Assembly (NCBI RefSeq): GCF_030272615.1
Contig: NC_081413.1
Location: 18,736,285-18,800,284 of the forward strand
DNA length: 64,000 nt
Direction of reading: 5' to 3'
Source of the DNA: Cryptomeria japonica
Lineage: Eukaryota; Streptophyta; Pinopsida; Cupressales; Cupressaceae
The position numbers and the translations under genes were made by a program. Under the pieces are notes generated by a model. The model had not been told where the DNA came from. It worked only from the letters and a program-made list of their open reading frames with translations, and searched no databases. Positions 22,899-32,538 of the stretch are shown piece by piece (the first letter of the stretch is position 1; each line of letters starts with the position of its first letter).

Positions 22899-23185
22899 GT
22901 GGCATTCACTGTTTATCACAAAATGCTACTCGCTATCTAAATGCATATGGCTATCTACCCTAGTGACACTCACTATTCATCACAAAGTGTTGCTATTTAT
23001 CCTAGTGGTACTCACTGTTCATCACAAAGTACTACGTGTGTGACACTCCCTGTTCATCACAAAGTGTTACTCACATTTGCACTCCCTGTTCATCACAAAG
23101 TGCTGCTCATATTTTAGTACTCCCTGTTCACCACAAAGTACTCTATCTTGGTACTCACTGTTCATCACAAAGTGCCTTGATCTAT
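22899..23185 (-). repeat. Tandem covarying stem-loops in the antisense PMD intron
   Basis: Seven copies of a unit with core CTGTTCATCACAAA recur every 35-60 bp, e.g. near 22905, 22960, 23010, 23046, 23086, 23123 and 23156. Each core is flanked by complementary arms. The arms change together: GCATT/AATGC, ACACT/AGTGT, GTACT/AGTAC, ACACT/AGTGT, GCACT/AGTGC, GTACT/AGTAC, GGTACT/AGTGCC. The whole array lies inside the intron (22866-23532). Confidence 0.75.
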
Positions 23186-23324
23186 CCTAGTCTTCCTAGA
23201 GGACCTGCTTGAGTGTATCCCCTCAGTAGCTTATCCAATCGACAGCATATGTTCATCACAGAACTGCCGATTTGACCTAGAAGATGCAAATTCATACTTT
23301 TCAAATGCAAACATGCTTACATGA

Positions 23325-23420
23325 CATAAACGCGCTCAAAGACTACATAGACGCGCCTGAAAAACACAGATGCGCCTTCTTGACACAGACGCGCCTGGCA
23401 CCAATGCAGACGCGCCTGGA
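23325..23420 (-). repeat. GGCGCGTCTGTG motif array in the antisense PMD intron
   Basis: Read on the minus strand, about five copies occur: CAGGCGCGTCTGCAT, CAGGCGCGTCTGTGTC, AGGCGCATCTGTGTT, CAGGCGCGTCTATG and GAGCGCGTTTATG. They are within 150 bp of the intron donor. The motif matches the array in the sense leader at 15839-16140. Confidence 0.8.
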
Positions 23421-23598
23421 CATTTTTTGACACTTTTTGGACCCTAGTCTAAGCGCATTTATTACCCTATTCGACATGCATTAATGACAAAATTAAATGC
23501 ATCAAAGTACGAGGAGGTTTGGTGGTACTTACCGGCTCTCCTGCCTCTACTGGCCTCTGAAATCGGCGAACGCAGTTGAATCTGTGAGTGAAAGCCAT

Positions 23599-23898
23599 CG
23601 CTGCTGACTACTCCTGCTCTATTTTCGCTCTACAATATGCTCTTGTGGACATGTGGATGACAATGAGGATGTATTTTCCCCCATGGTCTATCTTATAGAC
23701 TACCCCTAGCCCTCGCCTTCATTTCCCGAGTCAGTCTTCATTATCCCGTGACTCTATCACTTTATCCGGTCATTCCATTCTAGCCTTTCTTTCTTATCGA
23801 GAGATTGTCTGCAATCTTTTCAGACATTTTCATCCAATCTCTTGAGGGGGCATATCATTCCCATCCTGGGGTAACTCTGTATCAGTTCATCTTATCTT
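23599..23898 (+). other. Element B region between antisense gene and PPT
   Basis: This stretch should contain the promoter of the antisense PMD gene, but I see no clear TATA box on the minus strand. On the + strand GAGAGATT (23799) pairs with AATCTCTT (23837), followed by GAGGGGGCATA, a layout also found in element A near 33315-33368. Confidence 0.45.
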
Positions 23899-23944
23899 CT
23901 TTGAAACAACGCGACAAGCCGCATTGTCTCAAAGAGGGGCAAAA
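23899..23944 (+). promoter_or_regulatory. Element B pre-PPT stem-loop and polypurine tract
   Basis: CTTTGAAACAA (23899-23909) pairs with TTGTCTCAAAG (23924-23934) with one mismatch around a 14-base loop. AAAGAGGGGCAAAA then runs up to the 3' LTR at 23945 and is the plus-strand primer. The same layout is at 33423-33468 (A) and 61573-61617 (D). Confidence 0.8.
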
Positions 23945-24734
23945 TGTAGACACCTAAAATTGTCATGTCTAATTAAATAAATATTTTATTTATTTAATTA
24001 TCTAAGCTTAATTCTTCTATTAATTAAATAAATCTTTATTTATTTAATTAATTCATTTATCCTCTTCTAGGCTTATTTCTCATTTAAATAAATACATTTA
24101 TTTATTTAAATTATCATTTTCCTAAATTAAATAAATATCTTATTTATTTAATTGATCCCACTTCTTCTATTAATTAAATAAATCTTTATTTATTTAATTA
24201 ATTCATTAACCTTTTCTACCCATGACACATGTCATTCATCTCTTAATTCATACACTACCTACCCTTTCATTATTTTATTATTTCTTTTACCTACCCTCTA
24301 ATCATAGCCGACCTCCTTTTACACCTCTCAATCTTATCCCTCCATTTCATATGGTGTCTTATATATAAGGAGATGCTTCCTTCATTATCAAACCCTAATC
24401 AATCATCCTAATCATTTATGCTAATCATCTTTTATGCAATTGACTACACTACGATCCTACTTGCAACCACATTCCGTTCTTTGTTGAGCTCTTGTGCATA
24501 TAAAATCTGAGAGCAAATATATCAAGCAAGATCAATGGAGATAGGAAGAATGGAGATCAAAACCCTATTGGACATGTGATGGTATAATCTTTGTGATTTC
24601 ATTTGATTTGCATTGTCTTAGGTAATCTTCATATGTTATGGTGGATCTTTGTTGTTGTTAGGCTAGGGTTTTGTGGTTGAATTCATTTAGCCTTTCAATA
24701 TTGTTATTATTGTTATCCATTTTCACCATATACA
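23945..24734 (+). repeat. Element B 3' LTR
   Basis: It runs from TGTAGACACC to ATATACA and differs from 12946-13735 at about six positions, mostly transitions. It has the same five palindromes and TATA box, and is followed by the GGTAC target duplication. Confidence 0.93.
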
Positions 24735-25234
24735 GGTACAATACTCCAAAATTGTTTCCTACTGCCTCATCCAAGCTCGATAAAGGTTTTATCTCTTACT
24801 ACGGTATGAACTTGTCTCAGGATATGATTGGCAAAAGATCAAGGAGGACGTTCCAAGTCATGCATGAAAGGAGATAATCCTTGTCTATTCTACAAGCAAT
24901 ACGCAAGTCAACTTGATCCATTATATCAAGTTGCTTGTATTAACTTTCTATATCAAAATCCATGAAAGGAATACTCAGGTCAACTTGATCAATTATATCA
25001 AGTTGCTTGTATTAACTTGCTATATCAAAATGCATGTAAGGAATACTCAGGTCATCTTGAATCATTATGTAAAGTTGCTTGTATTTTATTACAACATTTT
25101 AAAGCTCAATGATGAAAATAAAAGCACTATGGATTGTCATTCCATCTCATCTATATATATTGCATTTTGTTGCATTCCATCCATCCATACATTCATAATA
25201 GATGCATATCATGCATACATAGTAATGACAACGG
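24735..25234 (+). other. Element A 3' noncoding region, second part
   Basis: This continues element A between the B and copB insertions. It contains 2.7 tandem copies of a 73 bp repeat (24900-25095) and TTTAAAGCTCAATGATGA at 25099-25116, a block shared with B and D. No gene is supported; the frame 24913-25248 only reads through the repeats. Confidence 0.7.
24900..25095 (+). repeat. 73 bp tandem repeats with inverted arms
   Basis: Copies start near 24906, 24979 and 25051. Each holds CAACTTGAT and ATCAAGTTG, a perfect 9 bp inverted repeat in the first two copies and decayed in the third, then TTGCTTGTATTAACTT and GGAATACTCAGGTC. Confidence 0.8.
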
Positions 25235-26681
25235 TGATAACTCAATGATGAATGAATAGTACCAAACCGGTACTGAGAGGGGTGGGGGTGAATCAGTACA
25301 GACAAAAACACACTCTTAAACCAGTTTGTCAGTAGACACTATGCATTGACAGACAAACAGTAACACCAGTGCTTAAACAGAGTACAACTAGAAAAACCCA
25401 GAATAAATGAGACAAGCATAAACCGATTGACACTTATCTTCTCATATAATCTAACACTTCATTTCCATTTCACCATAATGCATGAATAGGTAATCTACCA
25501 TCAAAGATATACATATAAGCAACTGGATCAACATGATTCACCGCTTGACAAAAAACAACATAGCATCACATGAAGAAGACATCACATATGACACACATAT
25601 TTTTCACATGGAAACCCAACTAGGAAAAACCACGGTGGGGATGAATACCTACAAGCTTGTTTTTTAACTCTTTAGAAGTCTGCTCTTTTAGGAGCCTTGT
25701 CCGGTTAAAGACTGATACAATAGGTTCTGTTAGGAACCGATCTTGTTAGGGATCACCCGGTTAAGGATTAAACCCTGTTAAAGGTTACCTTGTTAGAGGA
25801 TTTCAAGAACTCAATGGTTTTGAGTCACCCTATTAAAGGATTTACAACAAGCTGGTTAAAGCTACCCTATTAAGGGATTTCTCAATTGTTGAAGTGGTTA
25901 GATATCAATAGGTATTACAATGATCTGGTAACAACACTCAATGCCAATGCAGATCCGCTTAAGCTCCTCTTCACCTTCTGCACTCACACTCTGTAGGTAT
26001 CACTTCTCTCCTTTGGTCTGGCAAGAATCGTGTATCTCTTCTCTTGGATACACACACACAACTTTTGCCAACAACCTTAGAAAGAATCACAACATCGACC
26101 TTATAGGAAAACAGATAGGTCCGTAGCATAAAACCTAAACCCTAAACCTATTAGCTTAATGAATTTAAACGGTTCCATCCTGACCGTCGAGCATACTACA
26201 TTAAATGCAACAGTCTTGATCCAATCTCAAGACATTCTCCATCGTTCGTTTTCCAATGATTTCATGGCAGCTAATAACCCATCACATGTTATCACTATTT
26301 ACAGACTTCACACATTCCCGAGGTAGATAAGAACAATCTCCTTCATGCAAGATCCTTCATGCACACAAGGCTGACGTGGCAACATGATCTGTTCTTCGTT
26401 ACAATGCTAACTCATCACACAAAGTCATCGGTTGAGCCACACAGGCTTGAAGCACTTCAACCGGAAACCCTGAAGTTGAGACTACCAACCGATAGTCTTA
26501 CAACGCTTCCATGTACCGGTTCCCATAACAATATGCCAGTTCACCTTGAACAAACACACCGCTTCACTTTGGCATAAATGTCGGTTCAAAGTGTTATACC
26601 GGTTCTCTTCTTTTCATCATATTGACATCAATGACAACACAATGTCATTATGTCCTCATACCGATTCACATAATGCCAACA
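25235..26681 (-). repeat. copB 3' LTR
   Basis: On the + strand it runs TGATAACTC to GCCAACA. It includes the inverted repeat GTACTGA/TCAGTAC with a G-run loop (25270-25299) at the U5 end, a GGAAAAACCACGGTGGG block also seen in modified form in copA, and a plant telomere-like run (CTAAACCCTAAACC) near 26132-26148. Confidence 0.92.
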
Positions 26682-26700
26682 ATCTCCCCCTTTGGCATTG
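26682..26700 (-). promoter_or_regulatory. copB polypurine tract
   Basis: Minus strand CAATGCCAAAGGGGGAGAT abuts the 3' LTR start TGTTGGC. The tract is the same as in copA. Confidence 0.87.
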
Positions 26701-26939
26701 ATGGCAATATACAAAGATATCTCCCTGCTTCACATCTTCTCCCCCAATTTATGTAGATATCTTCTCCGCTTCACATCTTCTCCCCCTTTGACAACAATGC
26801 CAAAGTGGAGGCACAAGCTTCCCTATTCCATTATGCTGCTCCCCCTGAGGAGTAGCATCCTTCAACACATCAATCTTGAAGAAAAATTTGACTATGCAAT
26901 ACCTGACTGATGTGGAGCATATGCCTTTAGTTTACCTCC

Positions 26940-28789
26940 TGAAGGGGCAACACCCCTAAGTCACCTCTTAATTACATAAATATAGCCTTTGGGAGAGGCT
27001 TGGTGAATATGTCTGCTAATTGCTCCTTACTGGAAATATGTTCTAGTGTAATCTCTTTGTTCTGAACCTTTTCCTTCAAGAAATGATACTTAAGCTCAAA
27101 GCTCTTGGTTCTAGAATGCAAAACCGGATTCTTGGAGATATTAATTGCACTAGTATTGTCACAAAATATACTTACCAGTTCAGATACAAGAACTTTGAAG
27201 CCATTTAATACATGCTTCATCCAAATTGTCTGAGTGCAATTCATGAAAGCTGCAACATACTCTGCTTCTTCTATAGACTGAGAGATACAACTCTGCCTCT
27301 TACTCATCCATGAGACCAGTCTACCACTGAGAAAGAATGCTCCACTAATTGTGCTTTTCTGGTCATCTACATTACCTGCCTAATCAACATCTGTGTATAC
27401 TTTCAAGTTGAAATCCTTGCTATATGGATACCACAATCCATAGTCAATAGTTCCCTTCAGATACCTAAGAATCCACTTGACTGCAACCAAGTGGGATTCT
27501 CTTGGGCTTTTTTGGAACCTTGCAGTAATGCCAACTGTATGTGTAATATCTGGTCTATTATGCACTATATAATGCAACTTACCAATCATTGATTGGTATT
27601 CCTTCTCATAACCCATTGCTGAGTCATCCTCTTTGGATAGTTTACAACCGATCACCATAGGTGTTCCAATCAATTTTCTATCTTCCATGCCAAAGGTCTT
27701 CAACACCTCTTTGACATACTTGGACTAAGTGATAAAGATTCCATCTTTCATTTGTTGGATCTGCAGTCCAATGAAGAACTTAATCTCCCCTATGAGTGGA
27801 ATCTCAAAATCTTTCTTCATCTCATCTGCAAACTCATGACTCATCTTGTCATCTCCACCAAAGATAATATCATCAACAAATACCTCACAAATTAGGATCT
27901 GATCTCCTTCAAACTTTAAGTAGATATTGCTATCTTCACTTGTTCTCTCAAATCCAATCTTCACAAGATGGGAATGCAGACGCTCATACCAAGCTCTAGG
28001 TGCCTGCTTTAGACCATATAAGGCTTTATGTAGCCTACATACCATGTCACTGTCTTCAGATAGGGCAAACCCATTTGGTTACTCTATATACACCTCCTCT
28101 CCAAGTACACCATTTAGGAATGCAGATTTTACATCCATTTGATATACTTTGAAACCTTTAAAAGCTGCATATGCAAGAAGCATACGAACTCCTTCCAATC
28201 TGGCTATAAGAGAAAAGGTTTCTCCATAGTCTTCTCCTTCTTCTTGGGCATATCCTTTGTACACCAATCTGGCTTTGTTCCTAATCACTGTTCCATCCTC
28301 ATTCAGCTTATTTCTAAAGACCCATTTGGTACCAATGACATTTTTATGCTCTGGTCTGGGTACCAAAGACCATGTACCATTTTTCTCTATCTGGTCAAGT
28401 TCCTCTTCCATTGCCTTGATCTAGTCTTCATCTTTATGTGCCTCTTTGAATGATTTGGGCTCAAATTCAAAGATCACACATGAGTTTTCTTTGACCTTTC
28501 TTCTAGTAAGGATTCTTGCATCCTTATCTCCTATGATCTGCTTAGGATCATGATTCAGCTTGACATACTGAGGAATGGTCTTGATAGATTCCTCTTGCTT
28601 TTCTTCTTCATCCTCATCTCCATTAGTATCAGCATCTACATCTGCCGATGTAGAAACATTGTTACTGGTAATTGGTTGACTGACAACCGGTTCCCAAAAG
28701 GTTACAACTGATTCATTTACCGCTTGCTTACTATCGGTTTCCTCTGTTTTCTCAAAGGTTTCATCAACTCTTACATTGATGCTTTCCAT
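26940..28789 (-). pseudogene. copB reverse transcriptase and RNase H, broken
   Basis: This is the pol end. An acidic linker (28789-28421) leads into the RT domain: WVFRNKLNEDGTV, KARLVYKGYAQ, YQMDVKSAFLNG, LHKALYGLKQAPRAWY, and the catalytic motif FVDDIIFGG near 27870. RNase H at about 27370-26972 shows SISGA-like and SWMSKRQSCISQS, AEYVAA, SIFCDNTSAI and HISSKEQLADIFTK. The block order and motifs are typical of Ty1/copia. Stops occur at about 28422, 28079, 27725 and 27378. The lineage within copia is not assigned. Confidence 0.9.
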
Positions 28790-28795
28790 GATTCT

Positions 28796-29665
28796 CTAAG
28801 CCTTATTATTGAAATACTTCAGATCTTTTCTCTTGGTGGAATACCCTAGGAATATTCCCTCATCACATTTCGCATCAAATTTGCTCTGGTGTTCACTCCT
28901 CTTGATGTAACATTTGCTACCAAACACTCTAAAGTAGCTAACCATAGGTGTCTTACTGGTCCAATACTCATAAGGAGTTTTATCCTTACCTTTCTTGATG
29001 AGTACCCGGTTCATTGTGTAGACTGCAGTGCTCACCGCTTCTCTCCAAAAGGTGTGAGCTACCTTTCCTTGAATCAACATGGTTCTAGCTGCTTCAACTA
29101 TAGTCCTATTATTCCTCTATGCTAGGCCATTTTGTTGTGGAGTCCTAGGGGCAAACAGTTGCCTCTTGATGCCATGTTCTTCACAGTACTTGTTGAATTC
29201 ACTGGAAGTGAATTCCCCTCCTTGATCAATTCTCAGGCACTTGATCCTTTTACAACTTTCCTTCTCCACTAATGCTCTAAAGGCTTTAAACCTTACAAAA
29301 TCATCAAACTTATCTTTCAAGAATGTGACCCACATCATTCTTGAGTAGTCATCTATGAGAATCATGAAGTACCTATCACCTTGCACACTCCTTGTTTTCA
29401 TAGGACCACACAAATCAATATGCACAAGATCAAGCAAATTGTCAGCAGTGAAAGATTTACCTTTAAAGGTTGAGGAAGATATTTTCCCCAATTGACACTC
29501 TTTGCATAGGTTATTATCCGGTTTTCTTAGCACCAGCAACCCCCTAACTGCCTTGATCTTACTAGCCTTCACAGTGTTATCAAAGTTTACATGGTAGGGT
29601 CTCCTATGCCATATCCAGCTATCATCAAATTTAGCCATAAGACATGTACTTATATTTGCATTCAG
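28796..29665 (-). pseudogene. copB integrase, catalytic Glu lost
   Basis: The frame shows the zinc-binding part (WHRRPYHV, then C-x2-C in NLCKECQLGK), the first Asp in HIDLCGPM, the second in LRIDQGGEF, and the conserved PQQNG. Just after, where the third catalytic residue (Glu) belongs, a TAG stop is found at about 29117-29125. Reading continues through LIQGKVAHTFWREAV to GYSTKRKDLKYF and stops near 28796. The protein therefore cannot be a working integrase. Confidence 0.88.
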
Positions 29666-30331
29666 CTAAAATAGGTTACCTTTGGTCTGCATGCCAATGG
29701 CCACCAATTCACCATTCTTTCCTTTGATTCTACACACTCCATTCTTGAATTCCAAAGTGAGACCACTATCATTTAGCTGGGCAACACTCAGAAGATTGTG
29801 TCTGAGACCTTCAACCCAATACACATTGTCTGCACTACTCTTCCCATTCAGAGAGATGGACCCTCTGCCTTTGACCATGCATGGTGCATCATTTCCAAAG
29901 AGAACCACACCACTATCATACTCTTCCAAGGATAGAAATTTTTTTCGGTCACCAATCATATGGTGAGAGCAACCACTGTTAATAATCCAGTCATTGGAAT
30001 TATCAAACCAAGAGACAAGAGCCTTCTTGTCTGACACATCTTCCTTGACAACAACAAACACAATATCTTCATTTTCTTCATCTTCTGATTCCTCATCTAT
30101 GACACCTTCATCAATTGCCACAAAACAGTTTCTCCGGTTTCCTCCTTTGAATTTCTTGAACCTTTCCGGTTTGTCCTTGTTGTCGCCATTAGGATAGTTT
30201 ACAGTAATATGTCCTATCTGGTTACAAGAAAAGAATTTCAAAGGAAGCTTACCTCTGTATTTGTTGGTTCCTTTAGGAATTTTCCTGGCAAGGAGAGCTT
30301 CAAATTCCATCAGAATCTCCTCATCATCCAT
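29666..30331 (-). pseudogene. copB gag zinc knuckle and protease, broken
   Basis: A degenerate CCHC knuckle (FFSCNQIGHITVNYP) lies near 30225; its first and last Cys positions are altered. The protease region follows: DWIINSGCSHHM near 29985, where the catalytic D-S-G reads N-S-G, then LRHNLLSVAQL near 29800. The frame stops at 29666. Both nucleic-acid binding and protease activity look lost. Confidence 0.85.
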
Positions 30332-30444
30332 TTCTCTGCTCTATCTTGGTTCACCACTAGTGCTAGCTTCTTTTCCTTTTCTAGATGGTATAGTAGAAGC
30401 TTTAAAAGTTGATTCAGTCTTTTGAACACTGCCATCAAAATGAT

Positions 30445-31023
30445 TTAGCTCATGGCTGTCAACTTTGCAATGATGGAGTCTAGGGATACCTTAGTCTTGT
30501 CTATTGATCTCAGCTCCTGAATAGCAGCAACCCTTATTGCATAGACCGGTAATAAGGATCTCAGGACTTTGCTTACTATAGTAGAATCTTCCATTTTACC
30601 ACCTGCACTCTTGATATCTCCACCAACGATTTTCATTCTTATTCCATACTGTTGAATGGTTTCACCTTCAACCATCCGCATGTCTTCAAACTTCCCTCTA
30701 AGGCTTTCTTCCTTAGCTTGTTTCACATGCTCATTACCGCCATAGATATTTTCAAGAGTATCCCATACCTCTTTGGGATTTACCTTATCTTGGACATCAA
30801 TAAACTCAATGTCAGATAAAATACTAATTAGGGCTTCCATGACTTGCCCATTCTCCTGCATCTCTCTCTTTTGGTCATTGGTGAGAGTATCGGTAGGGGC
30901 AACATAGGCATTCTCAACATAGCTCCAGTGTTGAGCACCCATGCTTCTGATGTATATCTTCATTATGTATTTCCATATACTGAAATTTTCTCTGTTAAAC
31001 TTTGGACCTTCCCTCTTCATCAT
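30445..31023 (-). pseudogene. copB gag N-terminal part
   Basis: The start MMKREGPKFNRENFSIWK at 31023 is 60 bp after the primer-binding site, usual for copia. It belongs to the UBN2/copia-type gag family (YIMKIYIRSMG, WDTLENIYGG, MVEGETIQQY). The frame stops at 30445 (TAG) and resumes as a Ser/Lys-rich linker toward the knuckle. Confidence 0.85.
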
Positions 31024-31082
31024 TAGACTGGGATCTTTACCTCAAGCGGTTAAGCTTATGACACAGAGGACCTGGAGGACGC

Positions 31083-31094
31083 TCTTATACCAAT
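31083..31094 (-). promoter_or_regulatory. copB primer-binding site
   Basis: Minus strand AATTGGTATAAGAGC follows the 5' LTR end TTATCA. It matches the initiator tRNA-Met site TGGTATCAGAGC with one change. Confidence 0.85.
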
Positions 31095-32538
31095 TGATAA
31101 CTCAATAATGAATGAATAGTACCAAATCGGTACTGAGGGGGGGGTGAATCAGTACAGACAAAAACACACTCTTAAACCAGTTTGTCAGCAGACACTGTGC
31201 ATTGACAGACAAACAGTAACACCAATCCTTAAACAAAGTACAACCGGCAAAACCCAGAATAACTGAGACAAGCATAAACCGGTTGACACTTATCTTCTCA
31301 TATAATCTAACACTTCATTTCCATTTCACCCTAATGCATGAACAAGTAATCTACCACCAAAGATATACATATAAGCAACTGGATCAACATGATTCACCAC
31401 TTGATAGAAAACAACATAGCATCACATGAAGAAGACATCACACATGACACATATTTTTCATGTGGAAACCTAACTGGGAAAAACCACGGTGGGGATGAAT
31501 ACCCACATGCTTGTTTTTAATCTCTTTAGAAGTTTACTCTGTTAGGAGCCTAGTCCAGTTAGAGACTGATACAATAGGTTATGTTAAGAACCGACCCTAT
31601 TAGGGATCACCCGGTTAAGGGATGGCTAGAATACCCAATTAAGGGTTAAACCCTATTAAAGGTTACCTTGTTAGAGGATTTTAAGAACTCAATGGATTTG
31701 AGTCACCCTGTTAAAGGATTTACAGTAAGCCGGTTAAAGCTACCTTGGCAATTGTTAAGGTGGTTAGAGATCAACAAGTATTACAATGATCTAGTAATAG
31801 CACTCTATGCCAATGCAGATTTGCTTAAGCTCCTCTTCACCTTTTGCACTTATACTTTGCAGGTATCACTTCTCTCCTCTAGTCTGGCAAGAATCACGTA
31901 TCCCTTCTCTTGGATACACACACACAACTTTTTCCAACAACTTCAGAAAGAAACACAACATCGACCTTATAGGAAAATAGACAGGTTGGTAGCATAAACC
32001 CTAAACCCTAAACCTATTAGGTTAAGGAATTCAAATGGTTCAATCTTGATCGTTGAGCACACTACATTAAATGCAACAGTCTTGATCCAATCTCCATCGT
32101 CCATTTTCCACCGATTTCATAGCGGCTGATAACCCATCATATGTTATCACCGTTTATAGACTTCACACATTCCCAAGGTAGATAGGAACAATCTCCTTCA
32201 TGCAAGATCCTTCATGTGCACAAGGATGACATGACAACATGATCTATTCTTTGTTACAATGCTAACTCATCACACAAAGTCACCAGTTGAGTCACATAGG
32301 CTTGAAGTACTTCAACCGGAAACCCTGAAGTTGAGACTACCAACCGATAGTCATACAACGCTTCCATGTGCCGGTTCCCATTACCATATGTCACTTCACC
32401 TTGAAGATACACACCGCTTCACTTTGGCACAAATGTCGATTCACAGTGTTATATCGGTTCTCTTCTCTTCATCATATTGACATCAATGACAACACACAAT
32501 GTCATTATGTCCTCATACCGGTTCACATAATGCCAACA
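31095..32538 (-). repeat. copB 5' LTR
   Basis: This is the partner of 25235-26681 in direct orientation, with a number of substitutions and a deletion of a short stretch near 31745. The U5 inverted repeat is at 31130-31155 and the telomere-like run at about 31985-32003. Confidence 0.92.

Larger units (their letters stand above)
22551..23598 (-). pseudogene. Antisense plant-mobile-domain gene in element B, two exons, truncated
   Basis: Exon 1 (23598-23533) encodes 22 residues starting MAFTHRFNCVRRFQR and ends at a consensus donor GTAAGT. The acceptor CTGCAG lies at 22871-22866, and exon 2 starts GAG at 22865 in phase 0. It reads PMD-type sequence: LRHVLYVPEF, ERWHSETCTFHLPMGEMTVT, LEDVYRIMRILIDGE, and a TGA at 22553-22551, with further PMD-like codons beyond in broken form. 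PMD proteins (MAIN/MAIL family) are nuclear plant proteins; PMD copies are also known from retrotransposons. Element D has the same gene in the same place with the same intron phase. The 3' part is lost here. Confidence 0.75.
12946..24734 (+). mobile_element. Element B: non-autonomous Tat-type Ty3/gypsy element
   Basis: Two 790 bp LTRs (12946-13735, 23945-24734) differ at about six positions by eye, so the insertion is recent. A perfect GGTAC duplication flanks it (12941-12945, 24735-24739). Order: LTR, primer-binding site, 2.9 kb leader with repeats, gag-protease (16628-19548), a spliced-out-looking pol in which RT, both RNase H domains and the integrase core are missing, the integrase tail (to 20739), hairpin units, an antisense PMD gene (22551-23598), PPT and LTR. 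It keeps gag and protease but must borrow RT and integrase, perhaps from full-length relatives (inference). Confidence 0.92.
25235..32538 (-). mobile_element. copB: full-length Ty1/copia retrotransposon, decayed
   Basis: LTRs at 25235-26681 (1447 bp) and 31095-32538 (1444 bp) flank a complete gag-protease-integrase-RT-RNase H order on the minus strand, as expected for Ty1/copia. Flanks AACGG (25230-25234) and AATGG (32539-32543) are a one-mismatch target duplication. It lies in element A's 3' noncoding region. Stops and one missing catalytic codon make it inactive. LTR divergence suggests an older insertion than B. Confidence 0.93.

Noticed and set aside
22899-23185. A CRISPR-like array of repeats and spacers
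   Set aside because: Repeats are imperfect, spacing varies from 35 to 60 bp, no cas genes are near, and the context is a plant retrotransposon. Covarying stem-loops explain it better.
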